Shown here piece after piece: positions 8,307 to 16,190 of a DNA stretch of 55,682 nucleotides. Source of the DNA: Sulfurimonas sp. (GTDB lineage: Bacteria > Campylobacterota > Campylobacteria > Campylobacterales > Sulfurimonadaceae); NCBI RefSeq assembly GCF_018698455.1, contig NZ_JABIOQ010000054.1:1-55682 (forward strand). The letters are read 5' to 3'. Positions within the stretch are counted from its first letter, which is position 1. Each line of letters begins with the position of its first letter. The notes under the pieces are model-generated. The model saw nothing but the letters and a program-made list of their open reading frames with translations. It did no database searches and was not told where the DNA came from. The translations under genes and the position numbers were made by a program.

Positions 8307-8664
8307 GCCAAAGCATAACTTATATCGTAATGGCGTTTATGCCTTAGAAGGTTTTATAGATGTTGTGAAAAATGAGACATCTTTTAAATGGCAACTAGTA
8401 AACTTAGTTGTTATGGGAAGTATTGCATGGAGTCTCCCTCTTAGTTTTGGGGAGTCTAGTATACTTTTTATTTCACTTTTTCTCCCGATATTAGCAGAGA
8501 TAATGAACTCAGCGATAGAGCGAGTTGTAGATTTAGTGACTCAGGAATATCATATCTTAGCAAAGCAAGCAAAAGATGTAGGTGCGACTTTAGTTTTAAT
8601 GAGTTTGATAGTAACAGTATTAATTTGGGCTAGTGTTTTAGCCATAGCATATAAGGTAGTATAA
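8293..8664 (+). CDS. dgkA: Diacylglycerol kinase
   Basis: A 123-residue inner-membrane enzyme that phosphorylates diacylglycerol to phosphatidic acid. It has three transmembrane segments and the family core EIMNSAIERVVDLV followed by AKDVGAT, equivalent to the E-x-x-NTAIE and AKDxGSA signatures. Length is normal. The start lies inside the end of the transporter-acyltransferase gene, and the next gene's ATG follows its stop directly, so it is the centre of a tight operon. Confidence 0.93.
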   Translation: MKLNKPKHNLYRNGVYALEGFIDVVKNETSFKWQLVNLVVMGSIAWSLPLSFGESSILFISLFLPILAEIMNSAIERVVDLVTQEYHILAKQAKDVGATLVLMSLIVTVLIWASVLAIAYKVV

Positions 8665-9843
8665 ATGAAAACAACATTGATAATAGGTGCAGGTGGAGTA
8701 GGTAGTGTAGTAGTACATAAGTGTGTAATGAACGCAGATGTTTTTGGAAACATTGTTTTAGCAAGTAGAACTCTTAGTAAATGTGAAAAGGTAAAATCAG
8801 AACTTCCAAACGCGAAGATAGAAGTAAGACAACTAGATGCCGATAATACACCTGAAATAGTAAGTCTTATAAATGAGATAAACGCAGACATAGTTATAAA
8901 TGTGGCACTTCCGTATCAAGACCTTACTATTATGGATGCTTGTATAGAAACTAAAACACCGTACCTTGATACGGCTAACTATGAACATCCAGATGAGGCT
9001 AAGTTTGAGTATAAGCTTCAGTGGGAAAGAGATGCCGCATTTAAAGAAGCTGGTGTAATGGCTCTTTTAGGAAGTGGTTTTGATCCGGGTGTTACGAATG
9101 TTTTTTGTGCTTATGCTCAAAAGCACCTTTTTGACACCATTGAAACTATTGATATTATGGATTGTAACGATGGTCACCACGGACATGCTTTTGCAACAAA
9201 CTTTAACCCAGAAATAAACCTTCGCGAAGTATCTGCCAATGGAAAGTACTGGGAAGCTGGTCGTTGGTTTACTACAGAACCTATGCAAGTAAAAATGATG
9301 TGGGATTATCCAGAAGTTGGTGAGCGTAACTCATTTTTACTTTACCATGAAGAGATAGAATCACTTATAAAACATATAAAAGGTGTTCAACGTATACGTT
9401 TCTTTATGACTTTTGGTGATAGCTACTTAACTCACATGAAATGTTTACAAAACGTGGGAATGTTAGGCATAAAAGCAATCGAGCATAAAGGACAGAAAAT
9501 AGTCCCAATAGAATTTTTAAAGACACTTCTTCCAGATCCTGCTTCTCTTGGTAAAAAAACATGGGGTAAGACAAACATAGGTGTTGTTTTTAATGGTATA
9601 AAAGACGGAGAGCGAAAGAAGATATACATTTACCAAGTAAGTGACCATGAAGAGTGCTATAAAGAAGTAAAATCTCAAGCAGTCTCATACACAACAGGAG
9701 TTCCAGCTATGATAGGTGCTAAACTAATGTTAGAGGGAAAATGGAATGGAACTGGTGTTTTCAATATGGAAGAGTTTGATCCCGATCCATTTATGCAAGA
9801 ATTAAGTAGACAGGGATTACCTTGGCAGATAAAAGAGTTATAG
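8665..9843 (+). CDS. Carboxynorspermidine dehydrogenase (saccharopine dehydrogenase family)
   Basis: A 392-residue NAD(P)-dependent enzyme. It begins with the Rossmann motif LIIGAGGVGSVV, and has the family segments DTANYEHPDEA and LLGSGFDPGVTNVF. This length and sequence type are those of carboxynorspermidine or carboxyspermidine dehydrogenase, which condenses putrescine (or diaminopropane) with aspartate semialdehyde. The decarboxylase gene lies just beyond one intervening gene, strongly supporting the assignment. In Campylobacter this pathway replaces the S-adenosylmethionine route to spermidine. Confidence 0.88.
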   Translation: MKTTLIIGAGGVGSVVVHKCVMNADVFGNIVLASRTLSKCEKVKSELPNAKIEVRQLDADNTPEIVSLINEINADIVINVALPYQDLTIMDACIETKTPYLDTANYEHPDEAKFEYKLQWERDAAFKEAGVMALLGSGFDPGVTNVFCAYAQKHLFDTIETIDIMDCNDGHHGHAFATNFNPEINLREVSANGKYWEAGRWFTTEPMQVKMMWDYPEVGERNSFLLYHEEIESLIKHIKGVQRIRFFMTFGDSYLTHMKCLQNVGMLGIKAIEHKGQKIVPIEFLKTLLPDPASLGKKTWGKTNIGVVFNGIKDGERKKIYIYQVSDHEECYKEVKSQAVSYTTGVPAMIGAKLMLEGKWNGTGVFNMEEFDPDPFMQELSRQGLPWQIKEL

Positions 9844-10689
9844 ATGACTTATGAGAGTATGATAAAAAATATAGATGATATGCCGCCACTTTCAGATATT
9901 GCAAAAGTAATGCAAAGCCTATATGCATTTGGTTCTGAGAATGTTGATATAAAGAAGCTAGTGAGAATGATAGAGTCAGATGTAATGTTGATGGCTAATA
10001 TTTTAAAGATGATAAACTCTCCATATTATGGTTTTAAAAATAGAATATCTTCAGTCTCTCAGGCTGTAATACTATTTGGTGTTACAAAGATATATGCACT
10101 TGTTATACACTTTGCCATGAGTAACCAGTTAAAGGCTGATACTGACATATATGGCTTCAATAATGCTCAATTTAATGAGATGTGTATTTTACAAAGTTCT
10201 TTGATGATGCAGTGGTATGCAAAAGTTGATTTAAGAGATACTCATGTCTTAACAGCTCTCGCTCTAATAATGGAATCAGGTAAACTAATAGTCTCAAAAG
10301 AGCTTAATGCAAGTGATTATCTTGAGGTTTATAGAGAAGGTTTTTTAGCTTGTACAAACATACAAGAGTTTGAAGAGGAGTTTTTAGCAACTACGTCCTA
10401 CTACCTTAGTGCTCTTTTATTTGAACATTGGCATTTGGAACCTATTTATACTGAGATTTTAAAAGAGCTAGATGGTAAAACATATAAAGATGATGTAGAG
10501 CAAACGAGTACAGTAGTTAAGCAGTATGCTAATGCTATTGATGTAATAAGAACTGCCATTAATTTAAAAGAAGTTTTAACGGAAGAATCTATTAAAAAAG
10601 CAACTCAAAAAGTTAATGATATGGGACTTAATGGTGAAAGATTTATGGTTGTGGCAAAAAGAATTAGAAAAAAGTATGACGAACAATAA
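9844..10689 (+). CDS. HDOD domain protein
   Basis: A 281-residue protein with the HDOD fold: MPPLSDIAKVMQSLYAF at the start, then VRMIESDVMLMANILKMINSPYYGFKNRISSVSQAV and FGVTKIYALVI. The domain is common in bacterial signalling proteins and is thought to be a non-catalytic relative of HD hydrolases. No receiver, GGDEF or EAL domain is attached. It lies between the two spermidine genes, starts right after the dehydrogenase stop, and overlaps the decarboxylase by 14 bases. A link to polyamine synthesis is only suggested by position. Confidence 0.82.
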   Translation: MTYESMIKNIDDMPPLSDIAKVMQSLYAFGSENVDIKKLVRMIESDVMLMANILKMINSPYYGFKNRISSVSQAVILFGVTKIYALVIHFAMSNQLKADTDIYGFNNAQFNEMCILQSSLMMQWYAKVDLRDTHVLTALALIMESGKLIVSKELNASDYLEVYREGFLACTNIQEFEEEFLATTSYYLSALLFEHWHLEPIYTEILKELDGKTYKDDVEQTSTVVKQYANAIDVIRTAINLKEVLTEESIKKATQKVNDMGLNGERFMVVAKRIRKKYDEQ

Positions 10690-11824
10690 ATACTTGGAAA
10701 CACCATACTATGTATGTGAAGAAGAACTTTTAGAAAAAAACCTTCGTATTTTAGATGATGTGCAAAAACGCAGCGGAGCAAAAGTAATAGTTGCTCTTAA
10801 GGGTTTTGCAATGTGGAGTACATTTGGACTAGTTTCTAAGTACCTCAATGGGTGTACGGCAAGTGGACTTTATGAAGCAAAACTAGCAAGAGAAGAGTTT
10901 TGTAAACATAACCCGAATGCAGAAGTTCATACTTATTCTCCTGCATTTAAAGCAAATGAGATAGAAGAAATAGCAAAAATATCCGATCACATAATCTTTA
11001 ATTCCCCAAACCAGTTAAACAGATTTCTTTTAAAAGTCAAAGAAATTAATCCAAAAATTCATACATCTTTACGAATAAATCCTGAAGTTTCTTTATCTCC
11101 AGTTGATATGTATAATCCTTGTGGTGTTTACTCGCGTTTAGGAACAACTTTAGCAAATATAGATGAAGAATCCCTAAAACAGGTGGATGGACTAAACTTT
11201 CATGCCTTATGTGAACAGGATGTTAGTGCTTTAGAAGAGGTTTTAGCAAGTTTTGAAGCTAATTTTTCAAAATATTTCACTAATTTAAAGTATATTAACT
11301 TTGGAGGTGGTCATCATATCACTAAAAAAGGCTATGATGTAGAGAAACTTATTTGGATAATCAAAGAATTTAAGAAAAAATATGATGTTGACGTTTATTT
11401 AGAGCCTGGAGAAGCAGTTGGCTGGGAATGTGGTTACTTAGTATCAACAGTACTTGACATTTTTGAAAATGGTATGAACATAGCCATACTAGATACTTCA
11501 GCAGAAGCACATATGCCAGATACTCTTTCTATGCCATATCGAGCAGATGTGAGGGGTTCTTCAATTGCCAATGATAAAAAGTATACCTATAGACTTGGTG
11601 GTAATACTTGTCTTGCCGGTGACATAATGGGAGATTACTCTTTTGATGAACCACTCAAAGTAGGTGATGAAATAATTTTTGAAGACCAAATTCATTATAC
11701 ATTTGTAAAGAACACAACTTTTAATGGTATAAAACTCCCTTCGTTAGTGATTAGATGTAAGTCCGGAGAGTTGGAGCTTATAAAAGAGTTTGGGTATGAA
11801 GAGTATAAAAATAGGCTTAGCTAG
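10676..11824 (+). CDS. nspC: Carboxynorspermidine decarboxylase
   Basis: A PLP-dependent fold-III decarboxylase that yields norspermidine or spermidine. Lys42 in VALKGFAMW is the probable PLP lysine. EPGEAVGWECG matches the phosphate-binding PGE-x-VG region, and CLAGDIMGDY carries the active-site cysteine and aspartate. I chose ATG at 10676 (382 residues, the usual family length). The frame is open further upstream to 10616, but that would give an atypical N-terminus wholly inside the HDOD gene. It ends the plus-strand operon. Confidence 0.9.
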   Translation: MTNNKYLETPYYVCEEELLEKNLRILDDVQKRSGAKVIVALKGFAMWSTFGLVSKYLNGCTASGLYEAKLAREEFCKHNPNAEVHTYSPAFKANEIEEIAKISDHIIFNSPNQLNRFLLKVKEINPKIHTSLRINPEVSLSPVDMYNPCGVYSRLGTTLANIDEESLKQVDGLNFHALCEQDVSALEEVLASFEANFSKYFTNLKYINFGGGHHITKKGYDVEKLIWIIKEFKKKYDVDVYLEPGEAVGWECGYLVSTVLDIFENGMNIAILDTSAEAHMPDTLSMPYRADVRGSSIANDKKYTYRLGGNTCLAGDIMGDYSFDEPLKVGDEIIFEDQIHYTFVKNTTFNGIKLPSLVIRCKSGELELIKEFGYEEYKNRLS

Positions 11825-11928
11825 GAGTCTACGGAGAGTTAGACCAAGAGACCTATACAGTAGCTAATGCAAGTTACTCGTATAAGATCTTAGAGAGAAC
11901 ACAAAGGTAGAACGATTAGGTAATGATC
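11825..11928 (+). pseudogene. Coding remnant downstream of nspC
   Basis: The frame read from about 11820 gives GVYGELDQETYTVANASYS and continues through YKILERTQR to a TAG. A one-base shift restores VERLGNDLNFRT before a TAA. This has amino-acid-like composition but no start, so it looks like the broken tail of a lost gene. I cannot name the family. The 13-base direct repeat ATGCAAGTTACTC (11867-11879) lies inside it. Confidence 0.3.
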
Positions 11929-12447
11929 TTAACTTTCGCACCTAATATTAATCGAAATTACACCCCAGGGGTAACATTGGGGTGTAATTTTAAAAAGTGG
12001 AGATATTACCCCTGGGGTGTAATTTCTGACTAATACTGCGTTAGCTAGTTCATTTGATGGATTATATGTATCACCTGATAATATTTGAAGAATAACATGT
12101 CCTAATTCATGTACAATAGTCACATTACCATCATGTTGTCTAAATGTATTTTTATATCCACCTGTAATATCTTCTACTGGGGTAAAGCCTCCTGAACCAT
12201 TTAGTTCTGGGATTTCTATTGCATAGTCAATCAGCATAGTTCCATCTGTGTACCCACTATTAGAAAAACTTATATCAATTGAAATTGCATTAGTATTGTC
12301 ATAAATATCTTCATTTTGTAGTCCATACATTCCTACCGCATTTAAAACATTCCATAATTCTTGACTTATACTATTATAATCTGCTTGAAGAGAATTATTT
12401 CCTTCAAAAAATGCTTTATTTTCTTTTGTTAAGGTGTACTTTGCCAT
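11929..12447 (-). CDS. Zinc metalloprotease-like protein with an element-derived C-terminus
   Basis: A 172-residue protein with TIVHELGHVIL: His113-Glu114-x-x-His117 is the HExxH zinc motif, and Glu133 in SNELANAV could be the third ligand. This resembles M91-type protease domains found at the start of large secreted proteins. After about residue 140 the frame runs into the palindromic element (11954-12026), so the last ~30 residues are encoded by that element and the natural C-terminal region is probably lost. No signal peptide is visible. Its ATG overlaps the stop of the upstream propeller gene (TAATG). Whether the product is active is unknown. Confidence 0.6.
   Translation of the reverse strand: MAKYTLTKENKAFFEGNNSLQADYNSISQELWNVLNAVGMYGLQNEDIYDNTNAISIDISFSNSGYTDGTMLIDYAIEIPELNGSGGFTPVEDITGGYKNTFRQHDGNVTIVHELGHVILQILSGDTYNPSNELANAVLVRNYTPGVISPLFKITPQCYPWGVISINIRCES
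11944..12036. repeat. Palindromic element with 21-base perfect inverted arms
   Basis: The arms at 11954-11974 and 12006-12026 are exact reverse complements (outer end GAAATTACACCCC, inner end AGGGGTAA) around a 31-base spacer. The spacer contains a third copy of the outer half, GGGGTGTAATTT (11979-11990), so two alternative hairpins are possible. The similarity continues imperfectly outward (ATTAATC against ATTAGTC). It is inside the coding frame of the protease-like ORF. It may be a MITE-like or REP-like element, or a local inverted duplication. Confidence 0.7.
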
Positions 12448-13592
12448 TATTTTTCCTTTATCTCTAATTTTATGTTATATTTTTTAAAAACTTCATCACT
12501 AATCTCATTTATTTGAAGTTCATTTTCGTTAGTACTTTTCTTTTTTGCCATTTTCATGTATTTCCGTCCATTTTTTGATATTTCAAAATTCTTTTTTTCA
12601 TCCATAAATATCCATTCTTTATTTTCATAAAGGAAAAATACATTATATTTATCATTATTAGCTCTATCATAGATAAACCAACGGACTCCTAAAGTTCTCG
12701 AATAAGCATTTTTACCACGACCACTGCCTAAAGATAAAATATGATTATTTGTTTTTGATGATTTTCCGAACTTACTTAAATACCCAGCAGGGTATATTCT
12801 TTTTATCATACTTGCTGTTTTTTTAAACTCATGTAGTTCGTTTTCATCTGCATATTCATTAAGTACTAAATGCTTAATTACTCCAGTTTTTATTGAAAGC
12901 ATATATTTACAGTATCCAAATTGGCATTTTTCATTTACATGACAATTTTTTAGTTTATAATATAAATAGTCTTCATGGGATGAAATAGCGGGAGCATAAA
13001 TATTTAATTCTTGAACTTTTTTCAATGTTTTTGTATCAAGTTGTATAAAAAAGTCTTTACTCCCAAAAAACAGATATCTATCACTACCTATAATAAAATT
13101 AATCTCTTCATTAGGTTCACTCTCAAATAAAATATCTATTTTTGACTTTACAATTATTTCAAGTGTATTAGCATCTCTCTTAACAATAGTACCATCCTTA
13201 TCTACTGTTATAAACATATTATTAATATAAAGTATCGCTGCAGTTTTAATGAAATGTTTTTTAAGTAATGTATTTGATGTTAGATCCCATAATTCAAATT
13301 CATTTCTTGTCCATAGTAACATATGTGAATTATTTTCTACAATAAACATACTTACTCTGCTAAATGTTCCCCTTGCTACTTTTATGTCTGAAGAAAAAGA
13401 ACTCATTTCTTTTATAGGATTTAATTGCCACCTCGTAATAAGTCCATCTTTTAAAGTGTAAAAACTTTTTCCATCGAGAGCAAGTACAGCACTATCAATT
13501 TTCCCTGCATCTCGTTCAACATAAGGAATCCATACTTTTTCATCTGCAAAAACTCCACTAAGTAAAATAAATATTAAAATTAAAACTTTCAT
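12447..13592 (-). CDS. Secreted beta-propeller-like protein
   Basis: A 381-residue protein with a signal peptide (MKVLILIFILLSGVFADE). Repeated strand-rich segments such as FYTLKDGLITRW, FELWDLTSNTLLKK and ITVDKDGTIVKRDANTLEI resemble WD40 or quinoprotein-like blades. The central part has clustered cysteines (NCHVNEKCQFGYC). I cannot name a function. Its stop overlaps the start of the protease-like ORF, so the two are translationally coupled and may act together, but homologues were not examined. Confidence 0.6.
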   Translation of the reverse strand: MKVLILIFILLSGVFADEKVWIPYVERDAGKIDSAVLALDGKSFYTLKDGLITRWQLNPIKEMSSFSSDIKVARGTFSRVSMFIVENNSHMLLWTRNEFELWDLTSNTLLKKHFIKTAAILYINNMFITVDKDGTIVKRDANTLEIIVKSKIDILFESEPNEEINFIIGSDRYLFFGSKDFFIQLDTKTLKKVQELNIYAPAISSHEDYLYYKLKNCHVNEKCQFGYCKYMLSIKTGVIKHLVLNEYADENELHEFKKTASMIKRIYPAGYLSKFGKSSKTNNHILSLGSGRGKNAYSRTLGVRWFIYDRANNDKYNVFFLYENKEWIFMDEKKNFEISKNGRKYMKMAKKKSTNENELQINEISDEVFKKYNIKLEIKEK

Positions 13593-13744
13593 TACACAAC
13601 CTTCATAAAAATATTTTGTATCATATATCGTATATCAATATTTTGGTAGTCATGATTTAACTTTAAAACATGATTAGAATAACTACCTTTATTAAATGTC
13701 AGTGTATTATTATTCATCTATAATCCTTAAATTCTTTCTTATTT

Positions 13745-14208
13745 TTATACATAATGCATCATAGTGCTTACTATATACTTTGGATTTTTACCTTTTACTG
13801 GACAGCCTTTATGTAACCAGTTCCACATAGCTGGGAAAAGAAGTAAATTTCCTTGTTTTGGTTTAACCATTATCTTAAACTGGGGGAAGTCTGTTTCTCC
13901 TCCAATAAAGTCATCATTTAGGTATAAAAAGGCAACCATAAATCTTTTTGCAGTTTTAAGATTAGTTACTTCTACATGTTCATCAAACATATCTTGAGAG
14001 TTAGGCATATAACGCTTCATTCGTAGAGGCTCTAGCTTGAATTCTTTAGGCCATTGATGTGCTTGAATATCATGTTCTTTTTTATAAGCACTAAAGCCTT
14101 CTAAGAAAAGTGCTCTTAGTTTTTCGTTTTCTTTGTTTTCCCTTGGATATTTAAATTGCTTCTTTAATTTGGTATCAGTGGATCATTGTCATCAGGGTCA
14201 TATATGCA
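13745..14208 (-). pseudogene. Decayed 2OG-Fe(II) oxygenase (prolyl 4-hydroxylase-like)
   Basis: The 91 residues from 14020 down end a 2OG-Fe(II) oxygenase: FDEHVEV, then FLYLNDDFIGGETDFPQF, and KPKQGNLLLFPAMWNWLHKGCPV, with a histidine and lysine late in the fold. The frame continues upstream of that ATG (EGFSAYKKEHDIQAHQW and LEPLR) back to a TGA near 14186. A one-base shift near 14168 joins a further piece, YDPDDNDPLIPN. The N-terminal half of the family and a start codon are missing, so this looks like a truncated, frameshifted gene. Confidence 0.65.
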
Positions 14209-14262
14209 AGTTACTCAAACTAAACACTAAATGCTTTCCAAGATTATGATACTAACTCGCTT

Positions 14263-15573
14263 TTAGAGAGTTTTTAAAGTCTTCTCAGCATACCACCATA
14301 AAAATATTCCTGATGAAAATATAATAGCAGTAAGAGAGAACCATAGATAAATAATATCTACTTGTAAGTATGCAAGAATACTAAACACGATTATAGGAGC
14401 TATGAGTTGTCTATAAACACTGATAGGCACAATAATAGCGGGTTTACCTATGCCTTGCAACATCGCGACATAGATGAAAACTAGCACAAATGCAAAAAAA
14501 GCGAAGCCAGATACCTTAAGGTAAAGAGCTGTTTGAGCGATAACTATGGGGTTTGTCGTCATAGTAGAGGCAAATTGCTCCCCAAACAAAAAGAAAGAGA
14601 TAACCCCAATAGCACTAATAATAAATCCATAGAATATTCCGAGATTTACTGTTGGAGAAATCCTCTCATAGGCTTTTGCTCCACTGTTTTGTGAAACTAT
14701 AGAAAGAACAGCGATATTTAGACCAACTATAGGCATTAAAAATATTTGCTCAATTCTCATACCAATGCCATATGCGGCAACGGCTTCTTTTCCATAGTCA
14801 GCTACAAAGTATGTGATGATATACATTCCAAACGCCATCATGAACATATTAACACTTGGAGGTATTCCTTGAAGTAGAAGTTTTTTTATGATTTTTTGAT
14901 CGTATCTATAGTCTGAGAGTTTGTGCCAAAGTTTTGTTTTGTTGAGCTTGTAAAAGAGATAAAGCATAGCAATACTCTCAGATATTATAGTTGCAAACGC
15001 GATGCCTTTTACACCGGTTTCAAAGTATTTGATAAACATATAGTCAAGCAGTATATTTAAAAACGCAGTAAAAATAAGTATATTTCTAAATGATTTCGTA
15101 TCCCCAAGGGCATTTAAAAGGGCATTGAGAAAAAATGAACTTACAAAAAAGATGACACCATAGAGTATGATATTTATATATTCTAGTGTTGCTTTTACAT
15201 AAGATGGGTCGCCCAGGGCTTCTACAAGATAGGGAGTAGCGATAAGACCTATAATAGAAAGAGATATAGAAAGAAGTATCGAAAATACAATGCCATTGAG
15301 TGCTATATGTTGAGCCTTTGGTATATCTTTTTCGCCCAGAGCATTCCCAGTAAGAGAGGTTAATGCCTCACTCATTCCTATAGCTATAGCTAAAATCATG
15401 AAAAATACAGAAGCTGAGAGTGAAAGAGCGGCAAGTGCTTCAGTTGAAATCATACCGGCAAAGTAAGTGTCTGTTACATTAAACATAGTATGAAAAAAGT
15501 AACCTATGACGGCAGGGAAAGCCAATTTGAATATATGGGGTTTTATATCACCCTGAGTTAGGTCTAAATGCAT
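14263..15573 (-). CDS. MATE family efflux transporter
   Basis: A 436-residue inner-membrane protein with about 12 hydrophobic segments and the MATE pattern: LTQGDIKPHIFKLAFPAVIGYFFHTMFNVTDTYFAG at the N-terminus, then EALTSLTGNALGE, and a second half beginning LLLQGIPPSVNMFMMAFG. Such proteins export drugs or metabolites in exchange for sodium or protons. It starts 15 bases after the MarR gene stop on the same strand, so it is probably controlled by that regulator. Confidence 0.9.
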   Translation of the reverse strand: MHLDLTQGDIKPHIFKLAFPAVIGYFFHTMFNVTDTYFAGMISTEALAALSLSASVFFMILAIAIGMSEALTSLTGNALGEKDIPKAQHIALNGIVFSILLSISLSIIGLIATPYLVEALGDPSYVKATLEYINIILYGVIFFVSSFFLNALLNALGDTKSFRNILIFTAFLNILLDYMFIKYFETGVKGIAFATIISESIAMLYLFYKLNKTKLWHKLSDYRYDQKIIKKLLLQGIPPSVNMFMMAFGMYIITYFVADYGKEAVAAYGIGMRIEQIFLMPIVGLNIAVLSIVSQNSGAKAYERISPTVNLGIFYGFIISAIGVISFFLFGEQFASTMTTNPIVIAQTALYLKVSGFAFFAFVLVFIYVAMLQGIGKPAIIVPISVYRQLIAPIIVFSILAYLQVDIIYLWFSLTAIIFSSGIFLWWYAEKTLKTL

Positions 15574-15588
15574 TTACTCTCTTTAGTA

Positions 15589-16080
15589 CTATACTTCATA
15601 ATGAGTAAGTGTTTTAAAGAGTAAGTTTGAAAGTTGTTTTCTTTCATTGTCGTTTACATTTGAAAAAATTGTTTCTTCAAGTTTTGTTACATCAGCCAAT
15701 GCAATTTTTAAAATTTCTATCCCGGTAGGTGTTAATTGTACAAGTTTACTTCTTTTATCTTCTTTATTTTCAAGTCTTATAATGAACTCTTTTATTTGTA
15801 GCTTATTGAGAACTTTTGTCATACCACCCGAGGAGAAAAACAATCTTTCATAGAGCTGTGTAGGAGTTAGAGTGTGGTCTTCATCCTGTGAAGAATGTAA
15901 GGATGCTAAAACATCCAATTCACTGTTTGATAGGTTGAACTCTTCATCTAAAAGTTTAGAAATATCTGATAAAAGTTTTTGAGAGAGTATTATTAAAGGT
16001 AAGACAACATAACCTATATCACTACTACATGTTTCTTTGTCTTTATTGTCAAGACGTAATTTTAATTCATTTGCATTCAT
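15589..16080 (-). CDS. MarR family transcriptional regulator
   Basis: A 163-residue winged-helix regulator: LSNSELDVLASLHSS leads into the helix-turn-helix LTPTQLYERLFFSSGGMTKVLNKLQIKEFIIRLENKEDKRSKLVQLTPTG, the classic MarR DNA-binding core and wing (D-x-R-S). It is transcribed with the MATE gene and divergently from the RND operon. The shared 110-base region holds three palindromes, so it likely represses both pumps and itself. Confidence 0.9.
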   Translation of the reverse strand: MNANELKLRLDNKDKETCSSDIGYVVLPLIILSQKLLSDISKLLDEEFNLSNSELDVLASLHSSQDEDHTLTPTQLYERLFFSSGGMTKVLNKLQIKEFIIRLENKEDKRSKLVQLTPTGIEILKIALADVTKLEETIFSNVNDNERKQLSNLLFKTLTHYEV

Positions 16081-16087
16081 GACCTAA

Positions 16088-16110
16088 TTATACTAGATTT
16101 ATTAGTATAA
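16088..16110. promoter_or_regulatory. Palindrome next to the MarR start
   Basis: TTATACTA and TAGTATAA form a perfect inverted repeat around a 7-base centre, 8 bases upstream of the MarR gene. It is a candidate autoregulatory operator. Confidence 0.45.
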
Positions 16111-16120
16111 GTAAATATAT

Positions 16121-16170
16121 CTTTCTAGAAAGCAATATGTAAGATTTAGTATGGTATCTTTCCGGAAAGA
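16121..16170. promoter_or_regulatory. Twin operator palindromes in the MarR-RND divergent region
   Basis: CTTTCTAGAAAG (16121-16132) and TCTTTCCGGAAAGA (16157-16170) are perfect palindromes sharing the half-site CTTTC. Their centres are 37 bases apart. The second lies 20 bases before the adaptor start. Two copies of one motif beside a MarR gene are strong candidates for its binding sites. Confidence 0.6.
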
Positions 16171-16190
16171 CAATTAAGGAAGTGCAAAAA

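Larger units (their letters stand above)
11867..14216. repeat. 13-base direct repeat bracketing an accessory patch
   Basis: ATGCAAGTTACTC occurs at 11867-11879 and again, identical, at 14204-14216. Between the copies lie the protease-like ORF, the propeller-like gene and the decayed oxygenase. This could be the trace of a recombination or insertion event, or chance. Confidence 0.35.

Noticed and set aside
10616-10675. Longer start for the carboxynorspermidine decarboxylase
   Set aside because: The extra 20 residues overlap the HDOD gene and do not resemble the family; ATG at 10676 gives the usual 382 residues.
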